This document shows, piece after piece, positions 28,628 to 41,415 of a DNA stretch of 64,000 bases (the stretch's first letter is position 1; the number at the start of each line of letters is the position of its first letter). The translations under genes were made by a program, and so were the position numbers. The notes beneath the pieces were generated by a model. The model was not told the DNA's origin. It worked only from the letters and a program-made list of their open reading frames with translations, and made no database searches. The DNA lies in the NCBI GenBank assembly GCA_020746105.1, contig CM036622.1, forward strand, positions 44,121,477 to 44,185,476, in the 5' to 3' direction. The DNA is from Trogon surrucura. Lineage: Eukaryota > Chordata > Aves > Trogoniformes > Trogonidae.

Positions 28628-28655
28628 ACGAGTGGATTTTGTACAGGATTCTGAA
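28628..28655 (+). CDS. Weak candidate microexon B
   Basis: Seen: a good pyrimidine tract (cattctttctttcctccttt) ahead of an AACGGCAG acceptor, 28 bases, then GAA|gtaagt. Read with one base completing the previous codon it gives RVDFVQDSE and ends in phase 0. That start fits the end of the exon at 19,963, and the end fits the candidates at 41,329 and 51,493. Only splice-site quality and phase support it. The open frame continues past the donor to 28,850, so the segment may simply be chance. Confidence 0.15.
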
Positions 28656-31600
28656 GTAAGTAGCACCTCATTCAAAGAGCTTGCACGCAGTCACTCGAGC
28701 CAGTTAATGGAGAATATTTGCAGCTTCGTCAGGTTGAAATATGAGTGGGTTTCTTCCAGCCTGTGCATGCCAGTCATTCAGTCTTCCTTAAGGCATTTTG
28801 TGTTTTTATTCTCGTGGTTTTGCTTAGAGGATGAGTTCATTCTGCTATGAATGGAAAATCCTGTCGCTGGATGGTTTGTATGTGAGGTGTCTCTCTTTTT
28901 CTGTTTTAATGTGTTAACCTTAGCCGCAATACTACACGCAGGTGTAAAACCACTTGTATAAAAACAAAAAATTTCAGTAGTAATTTTCTTAAGAAGTTAT
29001 ATAAACACATGTGAATACTGTTGCATTGGATAACCGTTGTATTTTGAGACTTGGAGTGACCTGAAGAAACCTTCCTCCGACTTTCTACTCTTTTAGTTTG
29101 AAGCATTACTAGGACACCACAGGTGAAAGTTACTGGTACTGTTTTACCTTCCTCTCTTGCAACAGCATCAGCTGTTAGAGGTGGGGAGCATAAGGGGCAG
29201 GAGAGTGGAAAGAGGAGGTTCCTTGTTTCGAGGATATTCCAGCTGTTGCATTTTAATCTCCAGAAACGCAAGAATAGTGTCCTTGCCAAAGAAATAAATT
29301 TTCTGGTTTTCAGTTTCACTTTCAGGAACTAGCAATTTAAGGCCATTTTCCATTTTGTTTGCACTACAAATCTGTATTTGTCTGTCAAATGGATCTAGAA
29401 TTTTTATTCTTCTACTTCCAGAGGCAGTGAGGGTTAAGAAAGAACTGCCTGAACAATATCCTCCTTCAGATAGTCTGTTAATTTTTGTCTTGTGTTAACA
29501 GATACGTACTTCAATTTGTTGCCTGACTTTAAAGTGGTTTTACATTGCTTCCAGTAAAATTACAATTATTAATAAGCATCATTTTTATGTGATCTGATCT
29601 TTGCTACTTGCATTTTAAAAGGCAAGTTGACATAAATTGATCCACCATGTTAGCATGCTGGTGGTGTGCTCCTATAAATCTGTTAGATGATGTCCACACT
29701 TTAAAAGTTTTAAAACAGACCACAAAGACATCACATATGGAAACTAGGTACCCCAGAGTCTGCACACGAGCAGGAAGACACTGTTAGAGCTCTTAACTTG
29801 GGTTTCAGGCTCAAATGTTCTAAGGGTGTAATGCAGGAAGTGTTTTGATTGATGAGAAGTAACAATATCAGCTCCTCTTTGTGCAGAGGATGCTTAAATT
29901 TGTTGGAACAAGTAAACATTCTTTGCTAGTATCTCTGGAGGATTGGTTTGTCAATTTAAGCATTAATTCTACCTCTTCCAATAATGTTTTGTCCTGATTG
30001 CATTGCAAAATTGCCTTCTTGGCAAAAAAATTCCAGTGGTAAGGGGGATTTTGGATTGCTGGGAGCTTTATTCAGAATTGTACTTGGCATTTCTTTGCAA
30101 AATTCCCTATATATTTGATAGTTTATATGGGATAAAGCCAGTGGGGATGGGCAAGCAGTTTTAATATAGCTATGCTATTTTTACTTTTTATAGAGAGAAG
30201 AGAGATTACACCGTGTCTGTACACAGATCTCCCCAAAACTATCTAGTTGAGGGAAACTGATGTAGCAGTACACATTTCTTCTTACTACAAGTCAAGTTAG
30301 ACTTGGAGATGATGGAGTTGAGCCATTTATGTCCAATACATTTCCAGACACGTTGGCGGAGTCTTTTGCTAGTTTTCTTTGTGGAAGGGGGGTGTGTGTG
30401 TGTTATCCCGCACACATTGTGCTGCATGATGAGCTGAGGTTACTCGTTTGTTTAGATTTATGTTGATGAGGTGGTATGAAAGCTTTTTATAGTGTCAGTT
30501 TATTTGTTTATACAAAACATTACTAAGAATATGTAGAATTTTTGTTTTGTGGGTTTGCATTTTTTCAATACAACCTTGTAATTTTCCGTACTTAGAAGGT
30601 GTTCACAAGGCTGCCTCTTCTCTGTGAAGCCTTTCGTGTACTGAACATAGCTGGAAATTGCACATGCTTTTTTAGTTTAAATTACCATTGTTGTTCACGT
30701 TTGTTCCCAGATGTGTTGGCTGTCCTGCATGGCAATTTCACCACAATTTTACACAGGCAAAGCTCTGGAATAGTTTGCAGTAACAGGGTGGCTGAGATTA
30801 TTTGCTTTGCAGGGGCATCGCAGTTCACAGCCTGTTTTCTTGCTGAATGCACAAGCTTCTATTTCTCTATGGAGAAGCCTCCGTTTGGTGTAATGGAGGG
30901 GCAATAGTGTGACCTCAAGGGAAGCAGCGGGGCAAAATGCTCTCCAATAGTTACTTCACTGGTTTTGCTACTTTGCCAGCTAGGCAATTGAGAATTAACA
31001 GGCACATTGGAAGGTTGTGATTTTTAATGAGCAAAACATGTCTTAGTTGGAGTCTGCCTTAAGCAGATAAGAATGCATTGGGTAACTGGTGGTAAAAATG
31101 CTTCTGATGTCACTTACTCACGTGGTGACATGTTGAAGGGAGTCTTTCAATAGAGAGGGCAGAGCAATTATGCATTACATCTTTGCAGATTTATTTGGAT
31201 TTAATTGATGGGATGGTCTCTTTCCGCTCTAATGATGCTAGTTTTCAAAGTTAAAAAATAACAGCAAAAAGAAATATCTGTAAAATAAGACTTAAGTGAC
31301 CTAGATTAAAATAATTAAGATTTCTGGGGTTGTTTTTCTTCAGGTATATAAAAGGGCATTATGATGAACTGAACATGAAGCATCATGTGTTGTAATAACT
31401 AAGGCCATGTACATTTCTGAAAGAGCTGTAAGTTCCACCGGACTGTTACACAGGAGATGTGTCATTTCCCCAACAGAACTGAGCCGTTTCAGGCAGAAAG
31501 TTGCCATGGGGTTACTAGTGGCCTGTTACAAAGGAACTGAATTCAGGTTTTAGCTGAGAGACTGCATACCAAGGTACTATGAGAAGTTAATAATACTTCC

Positions 31601-32124
31601 ATAGAGTTAATGACTGCCAAATATGCTCCTCATGGCTTATATCTGTAAAACTCTTGGCAGTCAGGAAAGGTCTACAGGATTTCATTCTTGCTGCATCATA
31701 TCGGTGTTAGTGGTAGACAAAATTACTGCCTATTCTCACAAATAAAAACAAAACTAGCACTCTCTCCTATTAGCTTACTGCAGAAGGAAGGAGGAGTGTG
31801 GAATAATGTTTCTGAACAGTTGCACCAAATGATCTCGGGAAAATGCAAGTTGTGTGTGCTTCACATGTGACTTTTTCCATCTTGCCCTTTCTGACAAGAA
31901 GCTCAGTTAAGCCTCAGAGACAGCTAGAATAACTCTTTAACTCTTAGAAAATAATTGCCCCAACTGTTTATATTAAAATAAAACATGAACAGTAATTCAG
32001 TGTCTTCTTGTATTACGTGCCAACTGGCCCTGAAAACAAGGTGAGATCCTACTGGAGGCAACGTTCAGGCAGCTGTTGTCTCTCCAACGGTAGACTAGAG
32101 GGTTGGTAATGCTAACGCTATGGC

Positions 32125-32212
32125 CACAAGTTAGCTCTGGGTGTTGAGAGACCTGGGTTCTCTCGGGTTATGTACTAGTCATCATAACACCTGCCTGGCT
32201 TCAGTTTCCAAT
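32125..32212 (+). mobile_element. Possible MIR-like SINE fragment
   Basis: Seen: agacctgggttctctcgggt, tactagtc, then cctggcttcagtttccaa. The order matches the plus MIR consensus (tRNA-like head, CTTACTAGC, CCTCAGTTTCC) with the middle degraded. Confidence 0.35.
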
Positions 32213-35200
32213 TAAAAAAAAACCCAAAACCAAAAAACTTGCCTGAATTGTTAACGCAGGCAACTGGAGCTGAACAACTGAGGCAGTTGTTGCTTCAGCA
32301 GCGTTGGGTTTCATTTTTTCTTCCTCTTCATTGTGAAAATGAGTAGCTGTTTTTTACAGTGAATAGTATATTTCTTATATGCTCTGGATGGTTTGACTAT
32401 AGTAACTCACTTGAAAGAAGCAGACTCAAGGATTCAATGTTGGTAATTAGAAGCAACATGTTAAACACTTGAAGTTGAGTTAGTGTATACTAAAAATGCT
32501 TCAGACAAAAACATATACCAACTGCCTGAGTTGTGCTCAGTGAAACCTGTGTGAATGTTACAAACTGACTTTGAAAACGTAGCTCAACCCTCATCCTTTC
32601 ATTCTGATCAGATATTAAGGGTCGTCTTTGCAAACAAGGAACCATATGTGCGTAACTGGAGGTTGTGTTTCGGAATAGGAAACTTAATTTTTAACTGTAA
32701 AATCAACTCGGGTCTCTAAAGGCAGCATTACAGTTACAGGTTTAAATACTAAATTCTCATGTTGAGGTATTTCATATTCTTTTACTTCCATTTCTTATTA
32801 AATCATCATTGGGGGAACAGTAGTAGAAGAAGAATGCATAGCTTATATAAAATAGCACAGAGTGCATTTTGATTATAGAACTGCAAATACTAAACTATTC
32901 TGATTATCAGTACACAGGTATCTAACGGTATGGAACAAATGTAATTGTGGCAGATGCAATTTTGATATTGTCAAAATACATTTGTTAGTTTGTACATGCA
33001 AATATTAGTTATGGATGTTTTAACAATTGCTTTATTAGTATTTGGGTTGTGGTGAGTCCTATCACTCAGGCATTTTGACCTGAACTGAGCAATTAACACA
33101 AAAATGTTCCTGTACCTCTGCAAAAAGTCAAGAACATTGTACTTTCAGTCAGCCTTAACCAACTGTACTGAGAACAAAGACAGCAATTACTTTTTTCTTG
33201 TTGTTGGTTCTGCCTGTATAGTAGTCATCTAGAATTTTGCTTCAGGTGGTTACGGTTATTTTGTATCTGAAACACCAGTGAATCAGATCACTTCTGGAAT
33301 AAATGTCTTCATTTTGAAAAAATTGTTTATTTGGCGCGTGGACAACTTTGCTATTTTTTTCCTTGCTGAAATTTCTAGAAAGGGTAAGGGTCTTATGACT
33401 TATTCAGAGCAAGAAAGACTAACTGAACTAACCGTTGGCATGCAGTAGTCTACACCAAGTAGTCACCTAGCTACTGATTGCTATGTGTATTTGAAGAGTG
33501 ACCTGTCCTGCCAGAGATCTCCCAGAGATGGAGATAGTATATTTCAATCGTAGAAAACTTGGTTAAGTTACATTCTTTGAAAGAGTATCAAAGAATTGGT
33601 TGTCTGGAACTGTCTCAGAGCTCAAAAGAGATTTGATAATCGTATGCTCACATGTAGCATATTGTGCCGGATAAGAGAGGTAAGTGTTCAGCTCAGAAGG
33701 AACTCTGGTATCTTAGGAGAGATGAGAAGTTAGAAAAGCTCCTGTACATGCAAATCATTGGCATTTCTCTCTGACCAGAGGCTGGAGGCCTTTGCTGATC
33801 AGTCATTAGGTGAAGTCGCAACACTTTATGTGTAATGGTTCTGTTTAGGTGGTCACAGGAAAAATGATCCATCCTGGCACTTACTCAGAGCCATAAAGGC
33901 TTCGTTTTCTCAGTATTAATCATGTTTCTGGCTATTTGGATTGTGTGTATTTGCTGGCTATAAGGATTTTTAATGGTTGACTCAAAGGAGAAAACATAGC
34001 ATCAACACATTTCAGTCCAACTTTCTGTTCTCTGAGCTAGTAAGGTGTGTCAGACACATCAACTAGGGGGATTTATACCAATTACTAATTGCAGAAAAAC
34101 ATAACATCATTGGTAAGACTTTGTGTTCTTTGCTCTCCTTCAAACAAGAGAGGTCAAGAGCAGCCTTGCTGTTCACTTGCTTGTAGGCTGGTGTTTAGGG
34201 CTGGTATGAAGCGAGTTCAGGTTTCAGGCTGATGAGTTTCAAATGCAGATCTCCCCATTTCTTTTGAAAATACTTTGGCAGTTTGGACACCATTTGATGA
34301 GGCCAGTCACATTCTTTCCTACTACTGTCTGGTATGATGGTTGTTGTCCACCTATGTTAGATTCTGCAAGTGTTTAGACCAGGGATATCAAGTTCTTCTG
34401 ACTGCTTTAGGCAGCTGATAGTTTGGATTGGCAGATGGCAATAGTGGAGGTGGCAGCTTGCTTTAAAATACTGGTTTAGGAATCCATCTCACTTGCCCTC
34501 CTATTCCACTCTTTCCATGTGTGTCAGGTGGCTGCATGGCTGCACAGATCGGGGAAACGTCTCAGAGACCTTTTTTCCCCTTCCTCTCTAGCCCCATGGG
34601 TTCCCTTGTCCTGCTCACCATGGCTATGTCAGTATGGGTGCTGATTTAGTGGCATTGTGAGGAGTCAGGTCTTGAAAAAAGCTGCTTGGTGTGGGAATGA
34701 GAATGAAGGAGAGGTGAGTAGGGAACACTGTGTTGGAATGGACAAAAACCGCAGGCCCTAGGAGGTGTGAGGTACCTCAGTGCTTTGCATTGCTTTCACC
34801 AAAGCAGGTGGAATGTCAGCATTTAAATGATTGCAACTTGGGATCTATCGTACTGTGTTCATGATAGCCCCAACTGGCTTGATTTAGTGGCTTAAACAGA
34901 CTGTGGTAAGGCAGGTAGGACAATGTGTTGTGTGAGGGTTGTGCTGATACTCTTATGCCAAAGAGAATTTCTCTCTTATTTTGAGACACACTGTGTTGAT
35001 TCTTGGACCAAGCCTACTGCTGTTTCTTTTAGCCCGGTGTTGAAATTACCCAGCTGTCTACTTGCCTTTGCACCATGCTTCTGCAAAAGCATCATGGGGA
35101 CTTAGGTCTGAACAGTCTTCTATGTAAAATGTAGTTATTTCTACACCTTTCATATGAGGTTTAAGTAAACTTCTGTCTTGAGTTACAAAGGCTTATATAC

Positions 35201-38144
35201 TGCCTGTACTGGGTTGTTTGGACTTAAGTAAAAACTGGTGTAAGTAAAGTTAGGGCATAATTTTGAAGTGCAGCATTGAAGTCTTGTGTTTGATATCACA
35301 GAACTTTACAGCTTGATTGAAGCCAGCACAGAAGTAGCTAGTTTCCAGTGAAACATTAAATGAATGAGTATTTGTGATTTAAACCTAGGGCCAGTAGCTG
35401 AGTACACTTTTATGAGTGACTTGAAATTGCCTATGATGATGCAAGACTGAATGCAGACAGTGAAATGTCATGACAACATAACTCCATGGAAGTTAACTGT
35501 CAGGGAAAAAAGTGACTCCACACACATTTCTCTCAGCAAACACTTGAGATAAATTAAGAATTACTAGGTTTAGTTGCCCTGGCTTGTCTTTCTGGCGTCA
35601 CAAGTAGCCTTTCACAGCAGGCAGCTTGCTCCCTATGCAACACTTTGAGGAGACAGAGAGAGGAGTGAAAACAGGAGTTGAGAGAGATCAAGGATTAGAG
35701 ACTAGGCTTTGAGACACAAACCTAGAGCTGGTTTCAAGGAGAATCAAGAGAAGTGCTTAAAGAAGAGCAGCTCTCTTGTGCTTTTGTTTTTACTGTCTTG
35801 ATTGGATAAATGGGCTAGTTTAAACAGGATCTTCGGGTCACCTCTCTGCTGGGAACAGACAGGGTTGATATGCTGGGGTAATAGTCTAAGATTTAATCTT
35901 GAATATTGCATCATGGGATTACACCCTAGGAGGCGTAAATTACTTGTTCTCAACATGATTTCACTTATATTTTGTGTACCCTGACAATGCCTCATTCAGT
36001 TCCTCAGCGTATTTTATTTCTTATTCATGTCTTTGATTCAGTGGCTCCAAAACGGAACCTGCTGCTCAGCCTTAAAGTCTAACAAATGGTTTGAGTTGAA
36101 ATGAACTCCAGATTGATTGACACTTCTGAATTGCTTCTCTCCTGTGATATGTGACAATTAGTTGGATTACCAAGTAGTTTTGTCTTGTTTGTGTTGCTTC
36201 CACAAACCTGGATTTTGAACACTATTTCCATATTAGTAGGGGAGCAAAACTTACACATTGGCTTTGCTGTTGTTCCAAGACTGGTGGGTTGAAATCTAGC
36301 CATGACAGCTGATGGGACTCAGATGTGCCCTTCTGCCTGCAAAGGGATGCTTTACTACAGCTCCCGCTGGGCAGATGTGTGTGAATCTTCCCAACACAGA
36401 AGAGCAGTTTTGTCAGTTCACTGGGGGTTAAGTGTATTCAGTGGAGTACAGTAAAAAACAATATAGTTGCTTGTACTGTTCCCATGGCCATCAAGCTGTA
36501 CTTCCCTGTGGGTGGTCTAGCAAGGCAAATGAGCTCTAAGCATTTGGAAATATTTACATAATTCAGGACCCTCACCCTGGCCAAAATGGCAGCATATCCT
36601 TATGAGAGTATTGGGTGCCAAAAAAAATTGGGCATTCAGCTCTACCCAGCCTACCATGTTTTTCTTTGTAGCTAGCAGTCCTTCCTACAACCACCTGCCA
36701 AGTGTTGTAGCTGTTCAGCTTTAAGGGTTGACAGCTACCCAAGCTTGCAAGCCACTAAAAGTAAATAAATGGAGGGGGAGTAGAGTTTTGCAGGGCAAAC
36801 TTTGTTTGCATTTTTTATTCCTTCCTTTGGAGCTCTTAGAAAAGCAAAAATCAAGCTTTCAGCTCAGGGGTTCTTGAAGTAAATTATTTTAAACTTCTGT
36901 TGTGTTGTTTTGTTTTGGTTTTTTTTTAAATAATAACAGTAATAACAAAGTCCTCATTCTGCTTCTAAAGAAGATCTCTTACAAGTGAAAGGTCCCCCTT
37001 CCCCCTCCACCACAAAGGAACTGTCCTTGTTAGGGCAAACGGGCAGCTTGTGACTTTGACAATAGGTCTTTATGTTCTAAAGACACAGCGTAAATTATTC
37101 CCTCCTTTGCCCGAATAGGGCTGAGAAAGAAATTACAAGGCCAAATAACCTGGTTTCTCTACAGATGCAAACCAAAAATACTGTAATTCAACCACAGTGA
37201 TGGTGTGCTTCCTGCGGCCTGACCAGTGTCCAGGACTGCCCGTAGCGCAAAGCTTCTCACAAGGTTTTGGTAGGAATTTACAAATGAGTTCACAAACACG
37301 AGTCTCTGGCCAAAACTGTGGCCTGGGAGATAGAGGAAGCAGGAAGTGAAAAATTGCAAGTGATGATGATCTGTAAAGCCATTTTATTTATGGCACTACA
37401 AACTTTCTGGAGTGGCCAGTAGGCCATTGTATCAGTCATAATTTTAGCCTTTCCCTTTTTGAAACGGGATCATGATTACATCCTCCGAGACTTATGACCT
37501 TTCTTCCTCACTGTCTGAGTTGCTGGTCTCTAATTTCCCCTTACCTTCAAGGATTATACCTTTTTTTTTTATTACTTAAGTTATTCTTTATCTGCCTTTC
37601 TCTCCCCTTTTCTCCTGCTAATTTGTGAGTAGTCTACAGGTTCCATTTGCTAACACCTTTAAATACTGCATTTGCCAAATGATGCTGTTGGAAGAGACTC
37701 TTCCAAATGCAGAGCTTTTCACTGTTTTGTAAATATTTGGAGCAGAAACAGATTGCAGAAACTTTGAATGCTCAATTATGGCAGATGAAGCCTCTTAGCT
37801 TGTTTATTCTGAAATAATGGTGATGAGGGGAAAATACATAATTGCATCAATTGTTCTAAAGTAAGGTGTGGCTGTGCCTTCAAAAAGTCCTATTTAAATT
37901 CATTTTCTTAGGAAGTGACAAAAGTAATTCTGAGCTTTCTTGAGCTGCTTCTCTGCTGATAATGGAGAAGCATAGCCAAGGAATAGATAAATGACGAACA
38001 CTACTTGGCTTTCTAGTTTTGCTGTCCATTTTGCATGAATATTAGAAAGAAGCTTGTAATTAATTGACTAAAAGTACACCTGGCTTAATATGGTTAATGC
38101 AGCCTTAAATTTCACATGCTTTACAAACTGTGCTCTAAGCATTT

Positions 38145-38149
38145 GTTGC
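38145..38149. repeat. Left target-site duplication of the solo LTR
   Basis: The five bases gttgc abut the LTR terminus at 38,150 and are repeated exactly at its other edge. Confidence 0.8.
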
Positions 38150-38932
38150 TGTTGTGGGTTAGGGCTGGGCGAGCCACTAAAGTGTGGATAGATGCTGTCT
38201 AACCCCCTCTTCCCCCTCAAACGGGAAGGAAAAGGGAATGAGGCAGAGAGACTTACGGGTTAGAAAAGAAAAACTAAAACAGCTTTAATGAAACAATACT
38301 GGAAGTAATAGTGAAACTATAAAAATAAAGAACTATATACAAGTATATATAAGCCCCATATTGAACCTTACTCCCCCCGATAGCAATCGCAACTGATGCT
38401 GCAGAGCAGGAGGCACTGGGGAAGCCCCAGGCTCAGCAGCAGTGGGAGCTGGATACAGGGAGCTGGATTCGGGAACTCAGGATCCGAATCAAAAGCAGGA
38501 GATCAGATGGAGTCCTCTCTGGACACTGGCCATTGCAGAAAAGGGGATAGAAACTCTCGTGATCACTCAATTTATACTAAATATGATGTATATGAAATGG
38601 AGTACTCTTGTTGGTCACCTGTCCTGTCTATCACCCTCCCGGAGGTGCAACCTTTTACTTCCTTGTGCCCCCCCTTACTACCCAGCACCCCCAGCGTGGC
38701 ACACAGGAGCCAGCAGTGGCCTTGGTCACTACAAGGATAAGTATAAGCAAGAGCCTTTCTGCATCCCAGTGCCAGGCCGTAACTGTAAACATCAGGTGTT
38801 ATCCCTGCCAGTAGCACACACTGTCTGCAAAAACATGCTGCTGACTTCAGAACGTGCAGCCTTTTAGAAGAGACTGAACTGGAAAGTAAAAATCACTAAA
38901 CAGAATTGGGTTTTTTAGTTAAAACCAGGACA
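38150..38932 (-). mobile_element. Solo LTR of an ERVL-like endogenous retrovirus
   Basis: Seen: read on the minus strand the element starts TGTCCTGGTTTTAACT and ends AACCCACAACA, so it has TG...CA termini. It is 783 bases long and is flanked on both sides by the same five bases (gttgc at 38,145-38,149 and 38,933-38,937). A TATA-rich stretch lies near 38,335-38,352 and an ATTAAA polyadenylation-type signal near 38,284-38,289 on the minus strand, consistent with U3-R-U5 order. No gag, pol or env sequence adjoins it. Known: TGTCCTGGTTT starts are common in avian ERVL LTRs, and ERVL insertions duplicate 5 bases. Inference: one insertion, followed by LTR-LTR recombination that removed the interior. 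The open frames of up to 141 codons inside it are LTR sequence, not host exons. Confidence 0.85.
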
Positions 38933-38937
38933 GTTGC
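38933..38937. repeat. Right target-site duplication of the solo LTR
   Basis: The five bases gttgc follow the LTR terminus at 38,932 and match 38,145-38,149 exactly. Confidence 0.8.
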
Positions 38938-40938
38938 CCGACTCAGGTTTGTAAGAGCTTTTGATCTGCCTGCACTATAAACTTTTACTGAGGTCTCTGT
39001 TCAGAACCCGAGATGCTTTACAGCTGGGGATGGTTGGGTCACATGTCTGTGAATGGATATTACTGATATCCAAGCCAGTGTTTTAAAACTGTAGTTTTCT
39101 GTACACATGTCATAAACACTGTGTGGTTTGGGAAAGTGGTCTCTAGCACAGGAACAGACTTTGAAGGGCCAGTCGTTGTGTGTTTGGCTTGTAATTCCAG
39201 TGGCATATAGGAGGAGATAAGGGAAAAGCAGGTTTTATAGTCCTGGAACAGATGAGGCCTGTGAAGAAGCATCACGTCCAGTGGAGGGTTTAATAGGCAT
39301 CCTTAGGTGTAGCACTTGGATATCTGCTGTGTCTTTTAATCTCTATGAGATTACCTAGATGGTTGGACCAACTGCAGGCTTGATGCACTTTCTGATAGCA
39401 TAAAATTGGCTTGTAATAAATATGCTAAGGAAGTAGCAGGAGTAATGGAATTTGGAACTGACATGTCATAGGGTTTTCATAAATCCCTGGAAGTGTAATG
39501 CTGGTGAATGAATATTCATAAACCAGGCTATTAAAATTTTAAGAGAACCTTGAGGGGGTGATGATGTCAGACTCCAGAGTTAATTATAGAGATGGTAAAA
39601 TTCTTGGCTAACTAGGCTGAACATGCTCTCACAGTGGTTTTCACGCAATACAACAATTGGAGAAGACAACAGCATTGGATGTGGGTTCTGAACCTCTTAT
39701 ATATTCCCTGAACTGAAAGTCTACCAGTGTAGAGAAGAGGAAATTTTTACATCCAGCTACTGTGGAAATAAATCAGCTTCAAGTAGTTGAGTTGCCAATC
39801 ATTTCTTCTGTGCTTATTTTTGTTACTGAAACTGGTCACGATTTCGGGGTTGCTTGCTTGCCATAAAGTGCCCTGCTGTGCTGAGAGGCATGTGGTGCCT
39901 CTCTCAAAAAATTGCCAGTTGTTAAATGCAATCTGTAACATTCACTAGACTTATTATAGTACTGTAATACTAACACTACAGTAACTTTATTCAAGGTAGG
40001 AATCAATTTGAAGGATCGTCGCTTTGTTTTAAGAGACTCTATTCCTTTCAAAATTATTATGAAATCTGACTTCTTTTTTCTAGAGTAGTAGTATTTTATA
40101 ATGCTTTCACAATTGCTGAGAGGTTGGAGAGAGCTACAAAGATCACACAGTTCTAGTCCCACTTGACAGAAACAAATGAAAAAAAATCTCTAACTTCTGT
40201 TGGTGATCATTGTATTCTTGTTTTGCCTGTTGCATTTTCTTTCCCATGGTATTGATTGAAACTTTAGAAGAAATGCCAAACCAAATCCCTCATACATGTC
40301 CATGTAGTTGTATTGTGGGCAAAAATGCTGAACAGAATTCTACCTACCCTGGAATCAGGGTAGTTGAAATCATAAATTTTAGGATATTACCAAAATTAAT
40401 ATTATTGTTCCATTTCAAATGATACATATTTCCTTTCTTAAATAGAAAGAGTGCAAAGGAAGAACATGTTACTGTAATTCTTGAATCAACATCTGTAACG
40501 CGGGACCCTTTCGACAGTGCAACCCGTAAGAGGAACCGGAGCAAAATAATACTTGGAATTTTTTTTAAGATGTGGTGTAAAGTTAAGCTCTTAACCAAGC
40601 CAAACTAGTAATTTCTTTTTGGTCGAGGAACTGGAACAACTGATCACTCCCTTTATTTTGCCAGAGTGAAACTATAAACATAGATGAAGCAGTTCTTAAA
40701 TCCCAGCAAACAGAAAATAACTGTCAATCTCAAAACATACTAAATAGGATTCTGAAGGTTTGGGATGATATAGAAAATTGTTCCAACTTGTTTTGAAATT
40801 GAAATCTTTCTTCTTGAGAGGCAACTCTACAGGAATCAGGAAGTCTGATAGCAGATGCTATATGGCCATAAAAAAAATGCAAAAGTCTTAAATTCTGAAA
40901 TATACTTTGTGAGAAATAATGCACCTAAGAGCTCTCAC

Positions 40939-40989
40939 CAGCTGGGGAAGTGCAACAGGAAAACTAGTCCTAATGTCTAACAAGACATG
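40939..40989 (-). CDS. Weak minus-strand candidate exon, 17 codons
   Basis: Seen on the minus strand: acceptor tttccttctctcaaaattgcag, 51 bases open in one frame (HVLLDIRTSFPVALPQL, phase 0 to 0), then donor CAGCTG|gtgaga. The splice-like sites are good but the segment is isolated, with no other convincing minus-strand exon. Most likely chance, or an exon of an antisense non-coding transcript. Confidence 0.1.
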
Positions 40990-41328
40990 CTGCAATTTTG
41001 AGAGAAGGAAAATCACCTGTTAACCTCAGATTTCAGCAGCCCTTGTACGGTGACTAAAGACAGTATCTGCTTTTGGGTATAAAACTCAGGCTGACTTTTT
41101 GACAGAGGCCTTTTGAGTCCTCTGGGAGGAAAGCATATTTGTCACATACCTAATTTTGCAGTCTGTGTTATTAAGTAAGCACAAATTCTTCCACACTTAC
41201 TGCTCAGTTTTGTGTCCTTTCACTGCAAAGGGACTTGTGCCACAGAAAATGTCTTTCCCCCAACCACATATTCCCACTTGAACCTTACCAAAGGTGCTTT
41301 AACTGTGTGGCCTTTTCACATGAGACAG

Positions 41329-41415
41329 GAAAAATGGAAGTATACATTTGCAAGATGGGAAACAAAGTTCAGGGCTGTTCTGGATGAGAGCCTTCTGAAT
41401 GTGACTTTCGGGCAG
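41329..41415 (+). CDS. Weak candidate exon, 29 codons
   Basis: Seen: acceptor ggccttttcacatgagacag, 87 bases open in frame 0, donor GGGCAG|gtaaag. The peptide starts EKWKYTFARWETKF and ends LLNVTFGQ; it is rich in aromatic and charged residues and looks protein-like. The exon is phase 0 to phase 0, so it would need a phase-0 neighbour such as the candidate at 28,628. The open frame extends upstream to an ATG at 41,212, so an accidental open stretch is a fair alternative. No family recognised. Confidence 0.2.

Larger units (their letters stand above)
20052..38149. other. Putative first part of the large intron
   Basis: AT-rich DNA between the candidate exon at 19,963 and the solo LTR. It holds one CR1 fragment at 23.6 kb, the weak exon candidates at 23,114 and 28,628, and a MIR-like fragment at 32.1 kb. 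An 88-codon plus frame at 26,709-26,975 has mixed charged and hydrophobic residues but no matching splice sites or known motif. Nothing else is recognised. Confidence 0.5.

Noticed and set aside
33619-33679. 61-base open segment AQKRFDNRMLTCSILCRIRE ending in GAG|gtaagt
   Set aside because: The donor is good and the phase could fit, but the acceptor (aactgtctcag) sits in purine-rich sequence. Too weak to list as an exon.
38396-38867. Open frames of 114-141 codons on the plus strand
   Set aside because: They lie wholly inside the minus-strand solo LTR and are by-products of its sequence.
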